This document shows positions 17,020 through 26,945 of a stretch of DNA of 64,000 nt, in pieces (within the stretch, counting starts at the first letter, position 1; every line of letters starts with the position of its first letter). The DNA is taken from positions 62,001 through 126,000 of the forward strand of contig CAZIAD010000001.1 in NCBI GenBank assembly GCA_964537555.1. Direction: 5' to 3'. The notes below the pieces were generated by a model. The model had not been told where the DNA came from. It was given only the letters and a program-made list of their open reading frames with translations, and did not search any database. The DNA comes from CAYRWR01 sp964537555 (lineage in GTDB: Bacteria > Spirochaetota > Brevinematia > Brevinematales > CAYRWR01). A program made the position numbers and the translations under genes.

Positions 17020-19842
17020 ATGCATGACAAGATAATCATCAAAGGCGCCCGTGAACATAATCTTAAGGATATCTCCCTGGAGATACCCCGGGATAAGCTC
17101 GTGGTCATCACCGGAGTATCCGGGAGCGGTAAGTCCAGCCTGGCCTTTGATACTATCTATGCCGAGGGGGAACGGCGCTACATGGAGAGTCTGTCCACCT
17201 ATGCCCGGCAGTTTATGGGGCGCATGCACAAGCCCGACCTGGACTACATCGAGGGCCTGTCTCCCTCCATCTCCATACAGCAGCACAGCATCCACGGTAA
17301 CCCCCGTTCTATCGTAGGGACCGTGACCGAAATCTACGACTATTTCCGTCTGCTGTGGGCCCGTATCGGCATACCGCACGACCCGGTGACTGATGAGCCC
17401 CTGCAAAAAGCCACCATCGACGAGATCATGGATGCCGTATTTACCCTGCCTGAAAAGACGAAGTTTATCGTCCTGGCTCCCATGGTGCGGGGCAAGAAGG
17501 GGACTCACAAGGACCTCTTTCAGGAGATACAGGCCGAAGGATTTGCCCGGGTACGCCTTAATGGCGAGATGATGGAGCTGGACCAGGTACCCGAGCTGGA
17601 CAAGAACCTCAAACACTCCATAGACATAGTAGTAGACCGCCTGGTGCTGGATAGCTCCAAGCGTCAGCGTATAGCCGACTCTCTGGAAACAGCCCTGCAT
17701 TACGGTAATGGATTGATCTATATCAACCTCATCGATGAGGGAAAAGAGCTGACCTATTCCGAGAAATATTTTTCACCCCATTCAAATATCACCTTTGACG
17801 AGATAGAACCCCGAATGTTCTCTTTTAACAGCCCTTACGGGGCCTGTTCCCGCTGTGATGGACTGGGCGAGATCCTGGAGTTTGACGAAGCCCTGCTGGT
17901 CGACCCCGAGCTGTCCCTCAATGAAGGAGCCCTCATTACCCATCCCCCCAGTCAGAACTTCTGGATGAGCTATCTGCAGGCTATCGCCAAAAAGCGAAAG
18001 TTCAGCCTGGACACTCCCTTCGGTGAGCTCTCGGATGAGGTCAAGCACATCATCCTGCACGGGGAGACCGAAAAGGTGGACCTGCAGTACAAGAGCGACC
18101 GCATGGAGTTCTCTACCCAGGGTAAGTACGAAGGGGTGATACCCAACCTGAAGCGGCGTTACTTTGAGACCCAGAGTCAGGGTATGCAGGAGTGGATGGA
18201 GCGATTTATGCGTTCCGCTGAATGCCCGGTGTGCCAGGGTAAGCGTCTCAAGGAAGAAAATCTGTTTATAAAAGTAGAAGGTAAAAATATCATAGAAGTG
18301 ACCCAGATGTCAATACCGGACTGCTTTGAATTCTTCCGGACCCTGGAGTCAAAGCTCAGCGAGAGCCAGAAGATCATCGCCGAACGTATTCTCAAAGAGA
18401 TCTCAAAGCGCCTCCAGTTTATCCTGGATGTAGGACTGGACTACCTGGGACTGTTTAGAAAGGTATCCACCCTCTCGGGAGGAGAGTTCCAGCGTATCCG
18501 TCTGGCTACCCAGATCGGCTCCGGCCTCATGGGAGTACTGTATGTACTGGATGAGCCTACCATAGGGCTCCACGCCCGGGATACCGACAAGCTCATCTCC
18601 ACCCTGGAAAAGCTGCGCGACACCGGAAACACCGTCCTGGTGGTAGAACATGATGAAGAGATGATGGACCGCAGCGACTGGGTGGTAGATATCGGGCCGG
18701 GTGCCGGCCGCTACGGGGGGCATATCGTAGCCCAGGGTACCGTAGCCGATATACGCCAGCATCCCGACTCCCTCACCGGTAAATACCTTAGTGGAAAGCT
18801 TAAAGTAGAGACCCCTGAAAAACTCAGGAAAGGCAACGGCCATTTTATCGAAGTACTGGGAGCTACTGAGCACAACCTCAAAAACATAGATGCCCGATTC
18901 CCCCTGGGAAAGCTCATCGCCGTGACCGGAGTATCAGGCAGCGGCAAGTCCTCCCTGGTTAATGACATCCTGTACCGGGCAGTAAGCCGCAAGATCTACC
19001 GGTCCAAGGAAGAACCAGGGGCACACCGGGAGATCACCGGATTGGAGCATATAGACAAGATCATAGACATAGACCAGAGTCCCATCGGGCGTACTCCCCG
19101 CTCCAATCCCGTGACCTATACCCAGATCTTCGGGCCGGTACGCGACCTCTTTGCCGCTCTCCCCGACGCCAAGGCCCGGGGCTATAAGACCGGACGTTTC
19201 TCCTTTAATGTCAAAGGGGGGCGCTGTGAGAACTGCCAGGGTGACGGATCTATAAAGGTAGAGATGCACTTTATGCCCGATGTCTACCTGGAGTGTGATG
19301 TCTGCAATGGTAAACGTTATAACCGGGAGACCCTGCAGATAAAGTACAAGGGCAAGTCCATCTCCGATGTGCTGGAGATGACGGTGGATGAGGGAGTAGA
19401 GTTCTTCGAAAACATCCCAACTCTAAAGCGTAAGCTTAAGATACTGCAGAAGGTGGGCCTGGGTTATATTCACCTGGGACAGCCCGCTACTACACTATCA
19501 GGGGGGGAAGCCCAGCGTATCAAGCTGGCCCGGGAGCTGTCCAAGATCGGCACCGGCCGTACCCTCTACATCCTGGATGAGCCCACTGTGGGCCTGCACT
19601 TTGACGACGTGCGTAAGCTCATCGCCGTGCTGCATGAGCTGGCTAACAAAGGCAACACCGTCATCGTGATAGAGCACAACATGGACGTCATCAAGATAGC
19701 CGACCACATCATAGACATCGGCCCCGAAGGCGGAGACAAAGGGGGTAAGATCATCTTTGAAGGAACTCCTAAAGAATGCATGGCCAGCACAGTGTCCTTT
19801 ACCGGGCATTACCTGAAGGACTATGTGGGTAAGATGGGGTAA
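17020..19842 (+). CDS. uvrA: excinuclease ABC subunit A
   Basis: DNA damage recognition ATPase of nucleotide excision repair, working with UvrB. The 940-residue protein has two ABC ATPase modules: Walker A GVSGSGKSSL near residues 31 and 636, signatures TLSGGEFQRI and TLSGGEAQRI, and Walker B YVLDEPTIGLH and YILDEPTVGLH. Zinc-binding cysteines are seen in CSRCDGLGE, CPVCQGKR, CENCQGDG and CDVCNGKR. AAGGAT precedes the ATG. Length and motifs are those of standard UvrA. Confidence 0.97.
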   Translation: MHDKIIIKGAREHNLKDISLEIPRDKLVVITGVSGSGKSSLAFDTIYAEGERRYMESLSTYARQFMGRMHKPDLDYIEGLSPSISIQQHSIHGNPRSIVGTVTEIYDYFRLLWARIGIPHDPVTDEPLQKATIDEIMDAVFTLPEKTKFIVLAPMVRGKKGTHKDLFQEIQAEGFARVRLNGEMMELDQVPELDKNLKHSIDIVVDRLVLDSSKRQRIADSLETALHYGNGLIYINLIDEGKELTYSEKYFSPHSNITFDEIEPRMFSFNSPYGACSRCDGLGEILEFDEALLVDPELSLNEGALITHPPSQNFWMSYLQAIAKKRKFSLDTPFGELSDEVKHIILHGETEKVDLQYKSDRMEFSTQGKYEGVIPNLKRRYFETQSQGMQEWMERFMRSAECPVCQGKRLKEENLFIKVEGKNIIEVTQMSIPDCFEFFRTLESKLSESQKIIAERILKEISKRLQFILDVGLDYLGLFRKVSTLSGGEFQRIRLATQIGSGLMGVLYVLDEPTIGLHARDTDKLISTLEKLRDTGNTVLVVEHDEEMMDRSDWVVDIGPGAGRYGGHIVAQGTVADIRQHPDSLTGKYLSGKLKVETPEKLRKGNGHFIEVLGATEHNLKNIDARFPLGKLIAVTGVSGSGKSSLVNDILYRAVSRKIYRSKEEPGAHREITGLEHIDKIIDIDQSPIGRTPRSNPVTYTQIFGPVRDLFAALPDAKARGYKTGRFSFNVKGGRCENCQGDGSIKVEMHFMPDVYLECDVCNGKRYNRETLQIKYKGKSISDVLEMTVDEGVEFFENIPTLKRKLKILQKVGLGYIHLGQPATTLSGGEAQRIKLARELSKIGTGRTLYILDEPTVGLHFDDVRKLIAVLHELANKGNTVIVIEHNMDVIKIADHIIDIGPEGGDKGGKIIFEGTPKECMASTVSFTGHYLKDYVGKMG

Positions 19843-20001
19843 GTTAGTCAGATAGTCAATAGTCTTTTATTAATGGATGAACAGATGACCCTCAGCCGGC
19901 TGCATCGTGCGGCCTGGGTATAGTCTTCAATGAGTTGTCCATAGTTTGAAGCCATGATTAACTGCACTTTAATAAAGTGGTTTGATTGTATCTGTTACTT
20001 A

Positions 20002-22572
20002 CTAATCAATCCGGTCTACTCTCCACCCTTCTTCATCAAAGTAGATAGTCCCTTTATAGGCTTTGCCGCCCAGTTTAACTTCTTCCCTGGTGTAGATACT
20101 TTTTATTGCACCATTTTCATGGAAGCTCAAAGAATAGTAACAGGGAACTTCCTGTTTATATTTTTCCAGGTATAAGGCTTTGGAGTCTTTAAAGGAAAAA
20201 ACTTTGATTTTACCTGAAGGATATAACTGCAGTTGTGAGCCTGAGGGGATATCTATTCCTCCATATTGTATGCCAGATTCATTCAGAGTTCCTTGATTAA
20301 CTATTCCATTTTCATGTAAATAGGTTTTTTTATTAGCCATAAAAGTATATCCGGCTGATTTAAATGGCTGATAGGGAGTGAATGACATCAGGCCTCCGTT
20401 CGAGGAAAAAGTGATTTCCTGACTGGCAGCAGGATAACCCTGTATGGTAATATTAGAACTCAAATAACATTGAGCAAGTTTTCCATTTTGAAATATTGTC
20501 ACTTCACCGTACTGGGAAACAGGGAGTCTCTGATAAGTGAAATTAGTAAGGGGTTTAAAAGTGCTCAGTGATCCATTTTCATGGAAACTGATCTGATTAG
20601 TCAATTTTACAGGTAGTTTGAAAGGTTTTACAGAATTATAGACATAGCTATAGTGAAGCTTACCATTATCATAAAACCTACAGTACTTACCTATAGTCAT
20701 GCCCTGATATTGAGATGGTTTGTCCAGCTGGCATTCTTTGATCTTTCCAGTTTCATAAAAATAGACCTGGCTCTTTTCAGCTATTTTAAGAGGATATTTT
20801 TTACTCACTCCAAAAACCACGGCTGCATCTACATTCCCCTTTTCATTGAAGTTGACATAGCCCAGAAGAATTATTCCCTTATAGTTCCAGGGCTCTACGA
20901 TCTGGGTAGAACGAAAGCTCCCGTCCTTATTAAAGGAGGTCTGATTACTCACTTTTATTCCATTTATCAATATTGCCTTATCAAAGACACAGGAACTGAG
21001 CTGACCGTTTTCATACATGTAGATACTGGAATTAGCCTTAATGGGATATTTATAGTCCTTATCCACTTTCAGGACATAGGACTCCTTTAGATTTCCATTT
21101 TTATAAAATGAAGTAAAACCACCGAGAGTCAAACCTTTGTACTTAAAAGGTTCTTTCATGTGTGCCTGCTGAATGGAACCATCAGGATAAAAGGCTACAA
21201 ATTTATCGCTTCTATAATAAGGGAACTCTATAGTATACGGCCCGACTTTTCGGCTGCCTTCATCTCCACCCACTGAAGTGATAATATTATTACTGGACAG
21301 ATAAACACGATCCCCTTCCTCAAAAAATCCCCCGTTAATACGTGAACTTACCCCCAGAGTAAAGGCACTTATCTCACCATTTTCATGTACTCCGATATAA
21401 CTCCCCTGTTGTATGATATTACCCTTATAAGGGATAAGTTTCATATTATAAAACATATCTACCATACCATTGGTATAAATCCGGACAGTACTATTAGGCT
21501 TGATAGAAAATTTACCAAAATATCCGCTTTCTGCCGTGAATTCTCTGATCTTACCATACTGATCCAGACGCAGGCTTTTTCCCGGTGCGATTCTAAAGTA
21601 GTATATCCCCTCTTTCCTGAAGGCAAGCTTCTGTGCTGGTTGGAAGGCAATATAATCCCCTCGGTCATTAGTGTAAAAAGTGTTTTTAAAAGTCTCTATT
21701 TCCTGGCCATAAAGATTTATTTTCAAAGTCTCTTTTTTCACTTCTGCTTTCTTTTCCTGAGGTTCTGGGTTATGGAATTTACCTTCCATGATTTTAAAGC
21801 CTGAGTCAGCAGTATTCTTTACAAAATAAGATTTATTGCCGGCATTGTCCTCCAGACGATAGTGCAGGATAAAGCTGTCACTTGACTTTATTCCAGGGAG
21901 TGAGACTTTGAGGATCAATCCGGGGTAGAAAAAGCTGAAGCGGTCCGGGGACACTGCCCTCAGTATAATATTATTGTAGGGGCCGTTCCTGACTATATTA
22001 AAGGGGATATGCTGATTGGTCTGAGCTCCTGAAGTAATAGTAAGACTGCCTTTGATGTTTTTTGAAAGGTTATCTTTGATCTTATCAGTAATCAGCAACA
22101 GGCCTTTATCTGCATGGATACTGGCCGTATGAAAATTAGTATCAACCTGAGGACCGGAGGTGTCTATTGCAAAAGAGGGAGAGATAAACACACCGTCATT
22201 TTCCCAGATCTGGCCTTCCATGATCCACTCTTTTTTCATTTGTTTATAGTCTTTATGCTTTACCTGTATATCCTTGATCACTCCGTTCCGGTTTACCGTA
22301 AATTTTACGGACTCATTGATTTCAGCCCCGGCCTTGATCTTCTCATTGACCTGCCGCCAGTTCAGATTGGACACTGATTGTCCCTCTATGGCTACTATCC
22401 AGTCCCCTATCATGATACCGGCGTCGATAGCATCACTATTGACTATAATATCTTCTATAAAGACAATGTTTTCCTGTCCCAGACTGGTGTCCGTCAGTTT
22501 TAAGCCTATCACTCTCTGCGCATATATATCTGTACTGATCAGTAATATAATTAAAACCAGAAATTTTTTCAT
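20002..22572 (-). CDS. large exported PDZ protein with MORN-like repeats
   Basis: 856 residues. The signal peptide MKKFLVLIILLISTDIYA is of the type I kind without a lipobox. Residues about 20-110 are a PDZ domain (SDAIDAGIMIGDWIVAIEGQSV). About 120-265 looks like an Ig-like sandwich with DRFSFFYPG and LHYRLEDNAGN. From about 290 to the end there are at least fifteen MORN/YwqK-like units centred on a turn such as FHENGSLSTF, FYDNGKLHYS and MYENGQLSSC, each about 35-45 residues. MORN-type repeats often form long beta-solenoid surfaces. The function is unknown. It is the first gene on its strand before uvrA. Confidence 0.75.
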   Translation of the reverse strand: MKKFLVLIILLISTDIYAQRVIGLKLTDTSLGQENIVFIEDIIVNSDAIDAGIMIGDWIVAIEGQSVSNLNWRQVNEKIKAGAEINESVKFTVNRNGVIKDIQVKHKDYKQMKKEWIMEGQIWENDGVFISPSFAIDTSGPQVDTNFHTASIHADKGLLLITDKIKDNLSKNIKGSLTITSGAQTNQHIPFNIVRNGPYNNIILRAVSPDRFSFFYPGLILKVSLPGIKSSDSFILHYRLEDNAGNKSYFVKNTADSGFKIMEGKFHNPEPQEKKAEVKKETLKINLYGQEIETFKNTFYTNDRGDYIAFQPAQKLAFRKEGIYYFRIAPGKSLRLDQYGKIREFTAESGYFGKFSIKPNSTVRIYTNGMVDMFYNMKLIPYKGNIIQQGSYIGVHENGEISAFTLGVSSRINGGFFEEGDRVYLSSNNIITSVGGDEGSRKVGPYTIEFPYYRSDKFVAFYPDGSIQQAHMKEPFKYKGLTLGGFTSFYKNGNLKESYVLKVDKDYKYPIKANSSIYMYENGQLSSCVFDKAILINGIKVSNQTSFNKDGSFRSTQIVEPWNYKGIILLGYVNFNEKGNVDAAVVFGVSKKYPLKIAEKSQVYFYETGKIKECQLDKPSQYQGMTIGKYCRFYDNGKLHYSYVYNSVKPFKLPVKLTNQISFHENGSLSTFKPLTNFTYQRLPVSQYGEVTIFQNGKLAQCYLSSNITIQGYPAASQEITFSSNGGLMSFTPYQPFKSAGYTFMANKKTYLHENGIVNQGTLNESGIQYGGIDIPSGSQLQLYPSGKIKVFSFKDSKALYLEKYKQEVPCYYSLSFHENGAIKSIYTREEVKLGGKAYKGTIYFDEEGWRVDRID

Positions 22573-22615
22573 TTTAACCCCTCATTATATTTAAATTGTA
22601 TTATAGTTATCTCTT

Positions 22616-23614
22616 CTAATTCCAGTAATATTGACCAATCAACCAGAAATCATATAGTTCACCTATATAGTAAGGGCTATATTGATATTTTTTCACAATC
22701 AGATATCCTGCCTGAGAATTTATTCCCATCACAGAACCAAAATACTTAAAGGAAGACCCGTCTTTAATATTGTAAACGGTATCATCTACTACCAGGTAGG
22801 GAGTTATAAATTGAATCGAAGTCTCTGTATCCAATGAGGATATCCTTTTTTCAAAAATAATACTCCCTGTGATATTAGTCTTCAGCTCTATAATCTTTCG
22901 GGAATAATCCCTGAAGACCAGGTAATATCCATCAGAATACCTGCTGTTTCCCAGATCCAGATCATCCTCACCCATCACAAAACCTGGAAATACGTTACCG
23001 GCAGATACTTCCAGCATAACATTGGTCACCTCAGTGACTAATCGGGAAAATCTGCCGCTCATATAATCAATAAATTTAATATACGGCTTAGCATTTATGA
23101 TAGTCAGGCTATTTACACTATGATTCGCACTGGGATCATAGGGAATGGTAATTGTCTCATTTAATACCCCGTTTTTTAAAACATAATAATCATCACTAAA
23201 ATCCCGTCCTATGCTCCAAAAATCTGTTCCCTGTATATTGAAAACCGGCTGCCACAAAGCACCATTAGTAACGGCAGAGCTTGTCAAAAGATCATAGGTA
23301 TAGTATCTTCCATCATTATCAATATATACTTTTTTATTAATGACATGAAAATCATATGTATAATCAAACTTATAGGGGAGTATATTAGTTTCTGCTATAC
23401 CGGTATCAATATCCATGCTGACCAGAGCATTTGTCGATATCAGATAATACAGATTATTATCATTCATGTCATAATCCGGCATGTTGACATGTTCCACCAG
23501 ACCCGAAAAATTGGCATTATCTGCCATAAAATCCCCGAAAAAATATAAAAGATCGCAGGAACTGAACAGGAATAAGAGCACAATTCCCAGCCAGATTCTG
23601 TTTTTTATAATCAT
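22616..23614 (-). CDS. hypothetical lipoprotein, propeller-like
   Basis: 332 residues with a lipobox signal (MIIKNRIWLGIVLLFLFSSC). The mature protein is rich in Tyr, Asp and Asn and consists of short strands such as NNLYYLISTNALVSMDIDTG and KVYIDNDGRYYTYDLLTS, which resemble blades of a beta-propeller; I cannot assign a family. Its ATGA start overlaps the stop of the upstream barrel-like gene (23611-24111) by four bases, so the two are translationally coupled and probably act together in the envelope. Confidence 0.7.
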   Translation of the reverse strand: MIIKNRIWLGIVLLFLFSSCDLLYFFGDFMADNANFSGLVEHVNMPDYDMNDNNLYYLISTNALVSMDIDTGIAETNILPYKFDYTYDFHVINKKVYIDNDGRYYTYDLLTSSAVTNGALWQPVFNIQGTDFWSIGRDFSDDYYVLKNGVLNETITIPYDPSANHSVNSLTIINAKPYIKFIDYMSGRFSRLVTEVTNVMLEVSAGNVFPGFVMGEDDLDLGNSRYSDGYYLVFRDYSRKIIELKTNITGSIIFEKRISSLDTETSIQFITPYLVVDDTVYNIKDGSSFKYFGSVMGINSQAGYLIVKKYQYSPYYIGELYDFWLIGQYYWN

Positions 23615-24111
23615 ATCCTTACTCCTGCAGCCAGACTAAAAGTTCCATATTGGGTATCTCCCTGGGTGGGATATGATCCATTATACAGCTGTGTTCCCAG
23701 CTGTATAAAAGCCCGTTTAAATAGATTCATACCGAACCCAAAGCAGTAGGCTGGAAAAGCAAAGGGCTGATGCCCGAAAGAGATATAGGAGCTGACCCCT
23801 GCATACAGTCCCATTTGCCAGTTAAGATGGGGCCGGCTAATAAAATAAAAGTTTAAAAAATAATTCTGGGCCAAAACATCTGCCTTTTGATTAAGCCATT
23901 TAGGATGCCAGGACAAATATGGGTGTACAGACAGACGCTTGTTTTTAGTGAGATAGTATTCATATCCTACATTAAAGTAACTGCCATGGCCCGTAAAAAC
24001 GGTGACATAGGCCTGCCGAGGATCATTCCAATGCCCATCCAGTGAATACAGCTTAGGTTTGACTACCACTATTCCTATGATGAATAATAAAATAAAAGCA
24101 ATCTTTCGCAT
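23611..24111 (-). CDS. small exported beta-barrel-like protein
   Basis: 166 residues with a signal peptide (MRKIAFILLFIIGIVVV). The mature part alternates hydrophobic and polar residues with many aromatics (YVTVFTGHGSYFNVGYEYYLT, WQMGLYAGVSSYISFGHQ) and ends in the strand FSLAAGVRI, a C-terminal pattern seen in small outer-membrane barrels. Function unknown. The stop overlaps the start of the downstream lipoprotein gene. The start at 24111 is preferred over the in-frame codon at 24123 because the signal peptide begins there. Confidence 0.65.
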   Translation of the reverse strand: MRKIAFILLFIIGIVVVKPKLYSLDGHWNDPRQAYVTVFTGHGSYFNVGYEYYLTKNKRLSVHPYLSWHPKWLNQKADVLAQNYFLNFYFISRPHLNWQMGLYAGVSSYISFGHQPFAFPAYCFGFGMNLFKRAFIQLGTQLYNGSYPTQGDTQYGTFSLAAGVRI

Positions 24112-24218
24112 AATTGTCTCCATAATGGAAGAATAATTATGATTTTATAACACAATAACCCCATAGTCAAAATTTAGGACAAGATATTTGTAATAGAAGA
24201 ATGTTTTAATATCATTCA

Positions 24219-24249
24219 GAAATAACAAACCCGCCTCCGTAGAGACGGG
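24219..24249 (-). terminator. rho-independent terminator
   Basis: Read on the - strand, the stem CCCGTCTC / GAGGCGGG (one G:U pair) with loop TACG is followed by TTTGTTATTT. It lies 20 bases after the stop of the gene ending at 24269. Confidence 0.75.
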
Positions 24250-24268
24250 CTGATCAATGACGGTAAAT

Positions 24269-24910
24269 CTACTTCACACTAATAGGTATCCACAGCCAGG
24301 CTCCGATACCGGCAGCGGGGCCGGTGAGGTCTATGGCGCCTAGTGAGAGCATGTTATCCCCCAGGTAGGCATACATCCCGGCTGCCAGCTGATAGCTGGG
24401 AGCATTGACCACGCTATTGGCCTGTCCCTCCAGCCAGAAGCCAAAACTTCCCAGCTTGAGCACCGGTGTCAGCAAAAAGGATGCATCCGAGCCTCTGAAG
24501 TCCCAGGAGGATGTAGTGTAAGATACATTGTATACCAGCGCAAAGTGCTCCCGGGTATCCCAGGAACCGTGCAGGGCCAGGCCGGGGCTGTTACCCAGAC
24601 TCAGCCCTAAGATAGCCAGGTTATTCCCGAAAAGGTCATAGCGGGTCATTATATACTGGTAGCTTATATCCAGAGTGATATCCACTCTGTCGCTTAATCC
24701 ATACCCAAACACAAATGAGGAAGTACCCGCCCCGGTATTAAAGTCAACACTATAAAAGGGCAGCAGGCTAAAGGTTTTCGCTCCCGTCATACCTCCCCAG
24801 GCCAGAAAAGAATAGCTATGCCCCCAAAGAGGGACCAGCATAAGACCCCATAAGAATATTGAGGCCCGTATTTTTATCCATGACATATCAGTTACACTCC
24901 TGTTATTCAT
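24269..24910 (-). CDS. probable outer-membrane beta-barrel protein
   Basis: 213 residues from the ATG at 24910; an alternative start at 24886 (MSWIKIR) would give a more usual signal peptide. The signal hydrophobic core is ASIFLWGLMLVPLWG. The mature part alternates strands with Gly/Ser-rich turns (SSFVFGYGLSDRVDITLDISYQYI, FALVYNVSYTTSSW, GSFGFWLEGQANSVV) as in porin-like barrels of about eight to ten strands. No specific family recognised. It has its own terminator and a good promoter, so it is probably monocistronic. Confidence 0.65.
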   Translation of the reverse strand: MNNRSVTDMSWIKIRASIFLWGLMLVPLWGHSYSFLAWGGMTGAKTFSLLPFYSVDFNTGAGTSSFVFGYGLSDRVDITLDISYQYIMTRYDLFGNNLAILGLSLGNSPGLALHGSWDTREHFALVYNVSYTTSSWDFRGSDASFLLTPVLKLGSFGFWLEGQANSVVNAPSYQLAAGMYAYLGDNMLSLGAIDLTGPAAGIGAWLWIPISVK

Positions 24911-24929
24911 ACTTTATTGCTAGGTATAT

Positions 24930-24959
24930 ATTATAGTTTAAGCTGTACTGAAATCACAA
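24930..24959 (-). promoter_or_regulatory. promoter of the barrel-protein gene
   Basis: On the - strand TTGTGA and a perfect TATAAT are separated by 18 bases, 20 bases upstream of the start codon at 24910. Confidence 0.6.
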
Positions 24960-24987
24960 GTAATGAAATACTTTTCTGCAAATGTAC

Positions 24988-25016
24988 TTGAAAAATAAAC
25001 CGTATGCATATAGACT
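24988..25016 (+). promoter_or_regulatory. candidate promoter of the GH13 lipoprotein gene
   Basis: TTGAAA and TAGACT (four of six consensus bases) lie 17 bases apart, 30 bases upstream of the GTG start. The divergent gene has its own promoter in the same gap. Confidence 0.45.
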
Positions 25017-25045
25017 AAAGATATATTGCCATTAAAGGAGTTATC

Positions 25046-26860
25046 GTGAAATATATAAAAATCTTACTGATCCTAGGGGGAGCTTTATTCTCTTGCTTCA
25101 GCTGCAGCCCTAACACAGTAGTGGTGGGCATAAATGCCTACACAGGATCCCTGGGCTCCACCTACCTGGGGCCGGGCCAGGGTACTAGATTCGCAGTCTA
25201 TGCCCCTCATGCATCTGCGGTATCCGTGGTGGGAGTCTTTAATAGTTTCGATTCTTCCGCTCATCCTATGTCCAGGACACCCAGCGGGGTATGGGAGACT
25301 ACTATCAGTGCAGCCCAGCCCGGCCATGCCTACAAATATTATAGCACTGACTTCAACGGTGAATGGGTCACAGACCCCTACGGCCGTTCATTCAACGGGA
25401 GTGATAATGACAATGCCCTCATCATTGACAATACTTATACCTGGAATGACGGTGCCTGGAATCGCCCGGGCCGTAAGCAGCTCATCATCTATGAGATGCA
25501 TGTCAAGGACTTCACCCGAGGGGACAGTGATGCCTCCAGTGCTACCTACCAGGGAGTGATAGACAAGATACCCTACCTCAGCGGTTTAGGTATAAATGCT
25601 GTGGAACTGATGCCTGTACAGGACTGGGCCGGTATCGGTTATTCCTGGGGATATAACAGCGCCTGCTACTTTGCCCCGGAAAACTCCCTGTCTGATAATA
25701 ATACCGACGGACAGGCCGTACAGGACTTTAAAGAACTGGTAGATGCCCTTCATCAGGCTGGTATCGCCGTGATCCTGGATGTGGTGTATAATCATACTTT
25801 TCAGGACTCGCCTCTCTGGAAAATCGATCCTTCTGCCTATTATGATACCGGCACCTCCGTGCCCTGGGGCGAAAAGCTGGACCTCACCAAAGCCCCAACC
25901 TTAAGATATGTCAATGACAATCTCCGCTACTGGATGGATGAATTTCACGTAGATGGATTCCGTTTTGACTCTACTGAAAATATTGACAGCCCCGCTCTTT
26001 TGAATGTGATCAGCGGCCTTCGAGCTGATGGTTATAACAGCCAGTATTATATATTTGAAGAATTTGATGGCAGCCATAACAATGCCATTCAGAACTATAA
26101 CAGCAGTTCCGGCTCTCAGTATATCAGCTCCTGGGGCACTGGATATAAAAATGCGGTATGGAGCCTGATCGATTCCGGTGCATCCTCCAGTATGGCCAAA
26201 GTGACGTATTACTCCCGTGATGACAACTGGAACTATCCCGCAGAGGTCATTAATTACTTCTCTTCTCATGATGAAGGTACTCTGACCGGAAATGTAGCCG
26301 CTACAGTCCCGGAAGTCAAGACCGCCGCAGTGCATCTCCTGACCTCCCTGGGTATACCCATGCTATGGATGGGAGAGGAGGTCCTTAATCCACATTACGG
26401 GAATCACCCGCCTTCGGGCGATGGTACTGATGAAGCAAATAACATCGTGGCATGGGACAGTCTGCGGTCAGTCAATGCCTCTGTCTATTCTTTTTTCTCC
26501 TCATTGATAAAACTGCGCAAAGCTCACCCTGCTCTGTATCAAAATGTCAATGACCCCATCTCTGCAGGCAGCACATTCGCCTGGAACACCGATACCGACT
26601 GGAATGATGGATTCCTGGGCTATACATATAAAGGCGTATCAGGAGACAATGATTTTATCATATTGGTGAATTATGAATCTTCCCCCCGTCCCTTTAACGT
26701 CAGCTTCCCCGGTACCGGTACCTGGTATCTCATGTGTAACGGCACTACTGCCACCAATCTGGCTCCAGGGCTGGAGACCTGGACTATTGTGGGGATGAGC
26801 AGTAATATCACCACCCCCGCTAAAAGCGCCCTCATCTTTATGAGTGCCGCCGTCAATTGA
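25046..26860 (+). CDS. GH13 alpha-glucan-active lipoprotein
   Basis: 604-residue glycoside hydrolase family 13 protein, likely on the cell surface (lipobox near C17; a second Cys at 20). Residues about 40-130 form a CBM48-like domain as in branching enzymes and debranching enzymes (FAVYAPHASAVSVVGVFNSF, DPYGRSF). The barrel carries region I DVVYNHT at 245, region II DGFRFD with nucleophile D308, region III IFEEFDG with acid near 338-339 and region IV SSHDEG at 406. Branching, debranching or trehalohydrolase-like activity cannot be told apart from sequence alone. The start is GTG after AAAGGAG. It has its own terminator. The pullulanase at 14224-16836 is a plausible partner in alpha-glucan use. 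Confidence 0.87.
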   Translation: MKYIKILLILGGALFSCFSCSPNTVVVGINAYTGSLGSTYLGPGQGTRFAVYAPHASAVSVVGVFNSFDSSAHPMSRTPSGVWETTISAAQPGHAYKYYSTDFNGEWVTDPYGRSFNGSDNDNALIIDNTYTWNDGAWNRPGRKQLIIYEMHVKDFTRGDSDASSATYQGVIDKIPYLSGLGINAVELMPVQDWAGIGYSWGYNSACYFAPENSLSDNNTDGQAVQDFKELVDALHQAGIAVILDVVYNHTFQDSPLWKIDPSAYYDTGTSVPWGEKLDLTKAPTLRYVNDNLRYWMDEFHVDGFRFDSTENIDSPALLNVISGLRADGYNSQYYIFEEFDGSHNNAIQNYNSSSGSQYISSWGTGYKNAVWSLIDSGASSSMAKVTYYSRDDNWNYPAEVINYFSSHDEGTLTGNVAATVPEVKTAAVHLLTSLGIPMLWMGEEVLNPHYGNHPPSGDGTDEANNIVAWDSLRSVNASVYSFFSSLIKLRKAHPALYQNVNDPISAGSTFAWNTDTDWNDGFLGYTYKGVSGDNDFIILVNYESSPRPFNVSFPGTGTWYLMCNGTTATNLAPGLETWTIVGMSSNITTPAKSALIFMSAAVN

Positions 26861-26878
26861 CCCATTGAAACAAATTCC

Positions 26879-26913
26879 AGGGGCCTTATGTTTTCATAGG
26901 GCCCTTTTTATTT
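26879..26913 (+). terminator. rho-independent terminator
   Basis: GGGGCCTTATG and CATAGGGCCC form a stem with one bulge around loop TTTT, followed by TTTTTATTT. It lies 18 bases after the GH13 stop. Confidence 0.85.
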
Positions 26914-26945
26914 AGTTGATCTACATTCCCCCATGACTAATGCTC

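Noticed and set aside
16981..17700. 239-codon - strand frame opposite uvrA
   Set aside because: Antisense to highly conserved UvrA codons; no ribosome binding site or domain.
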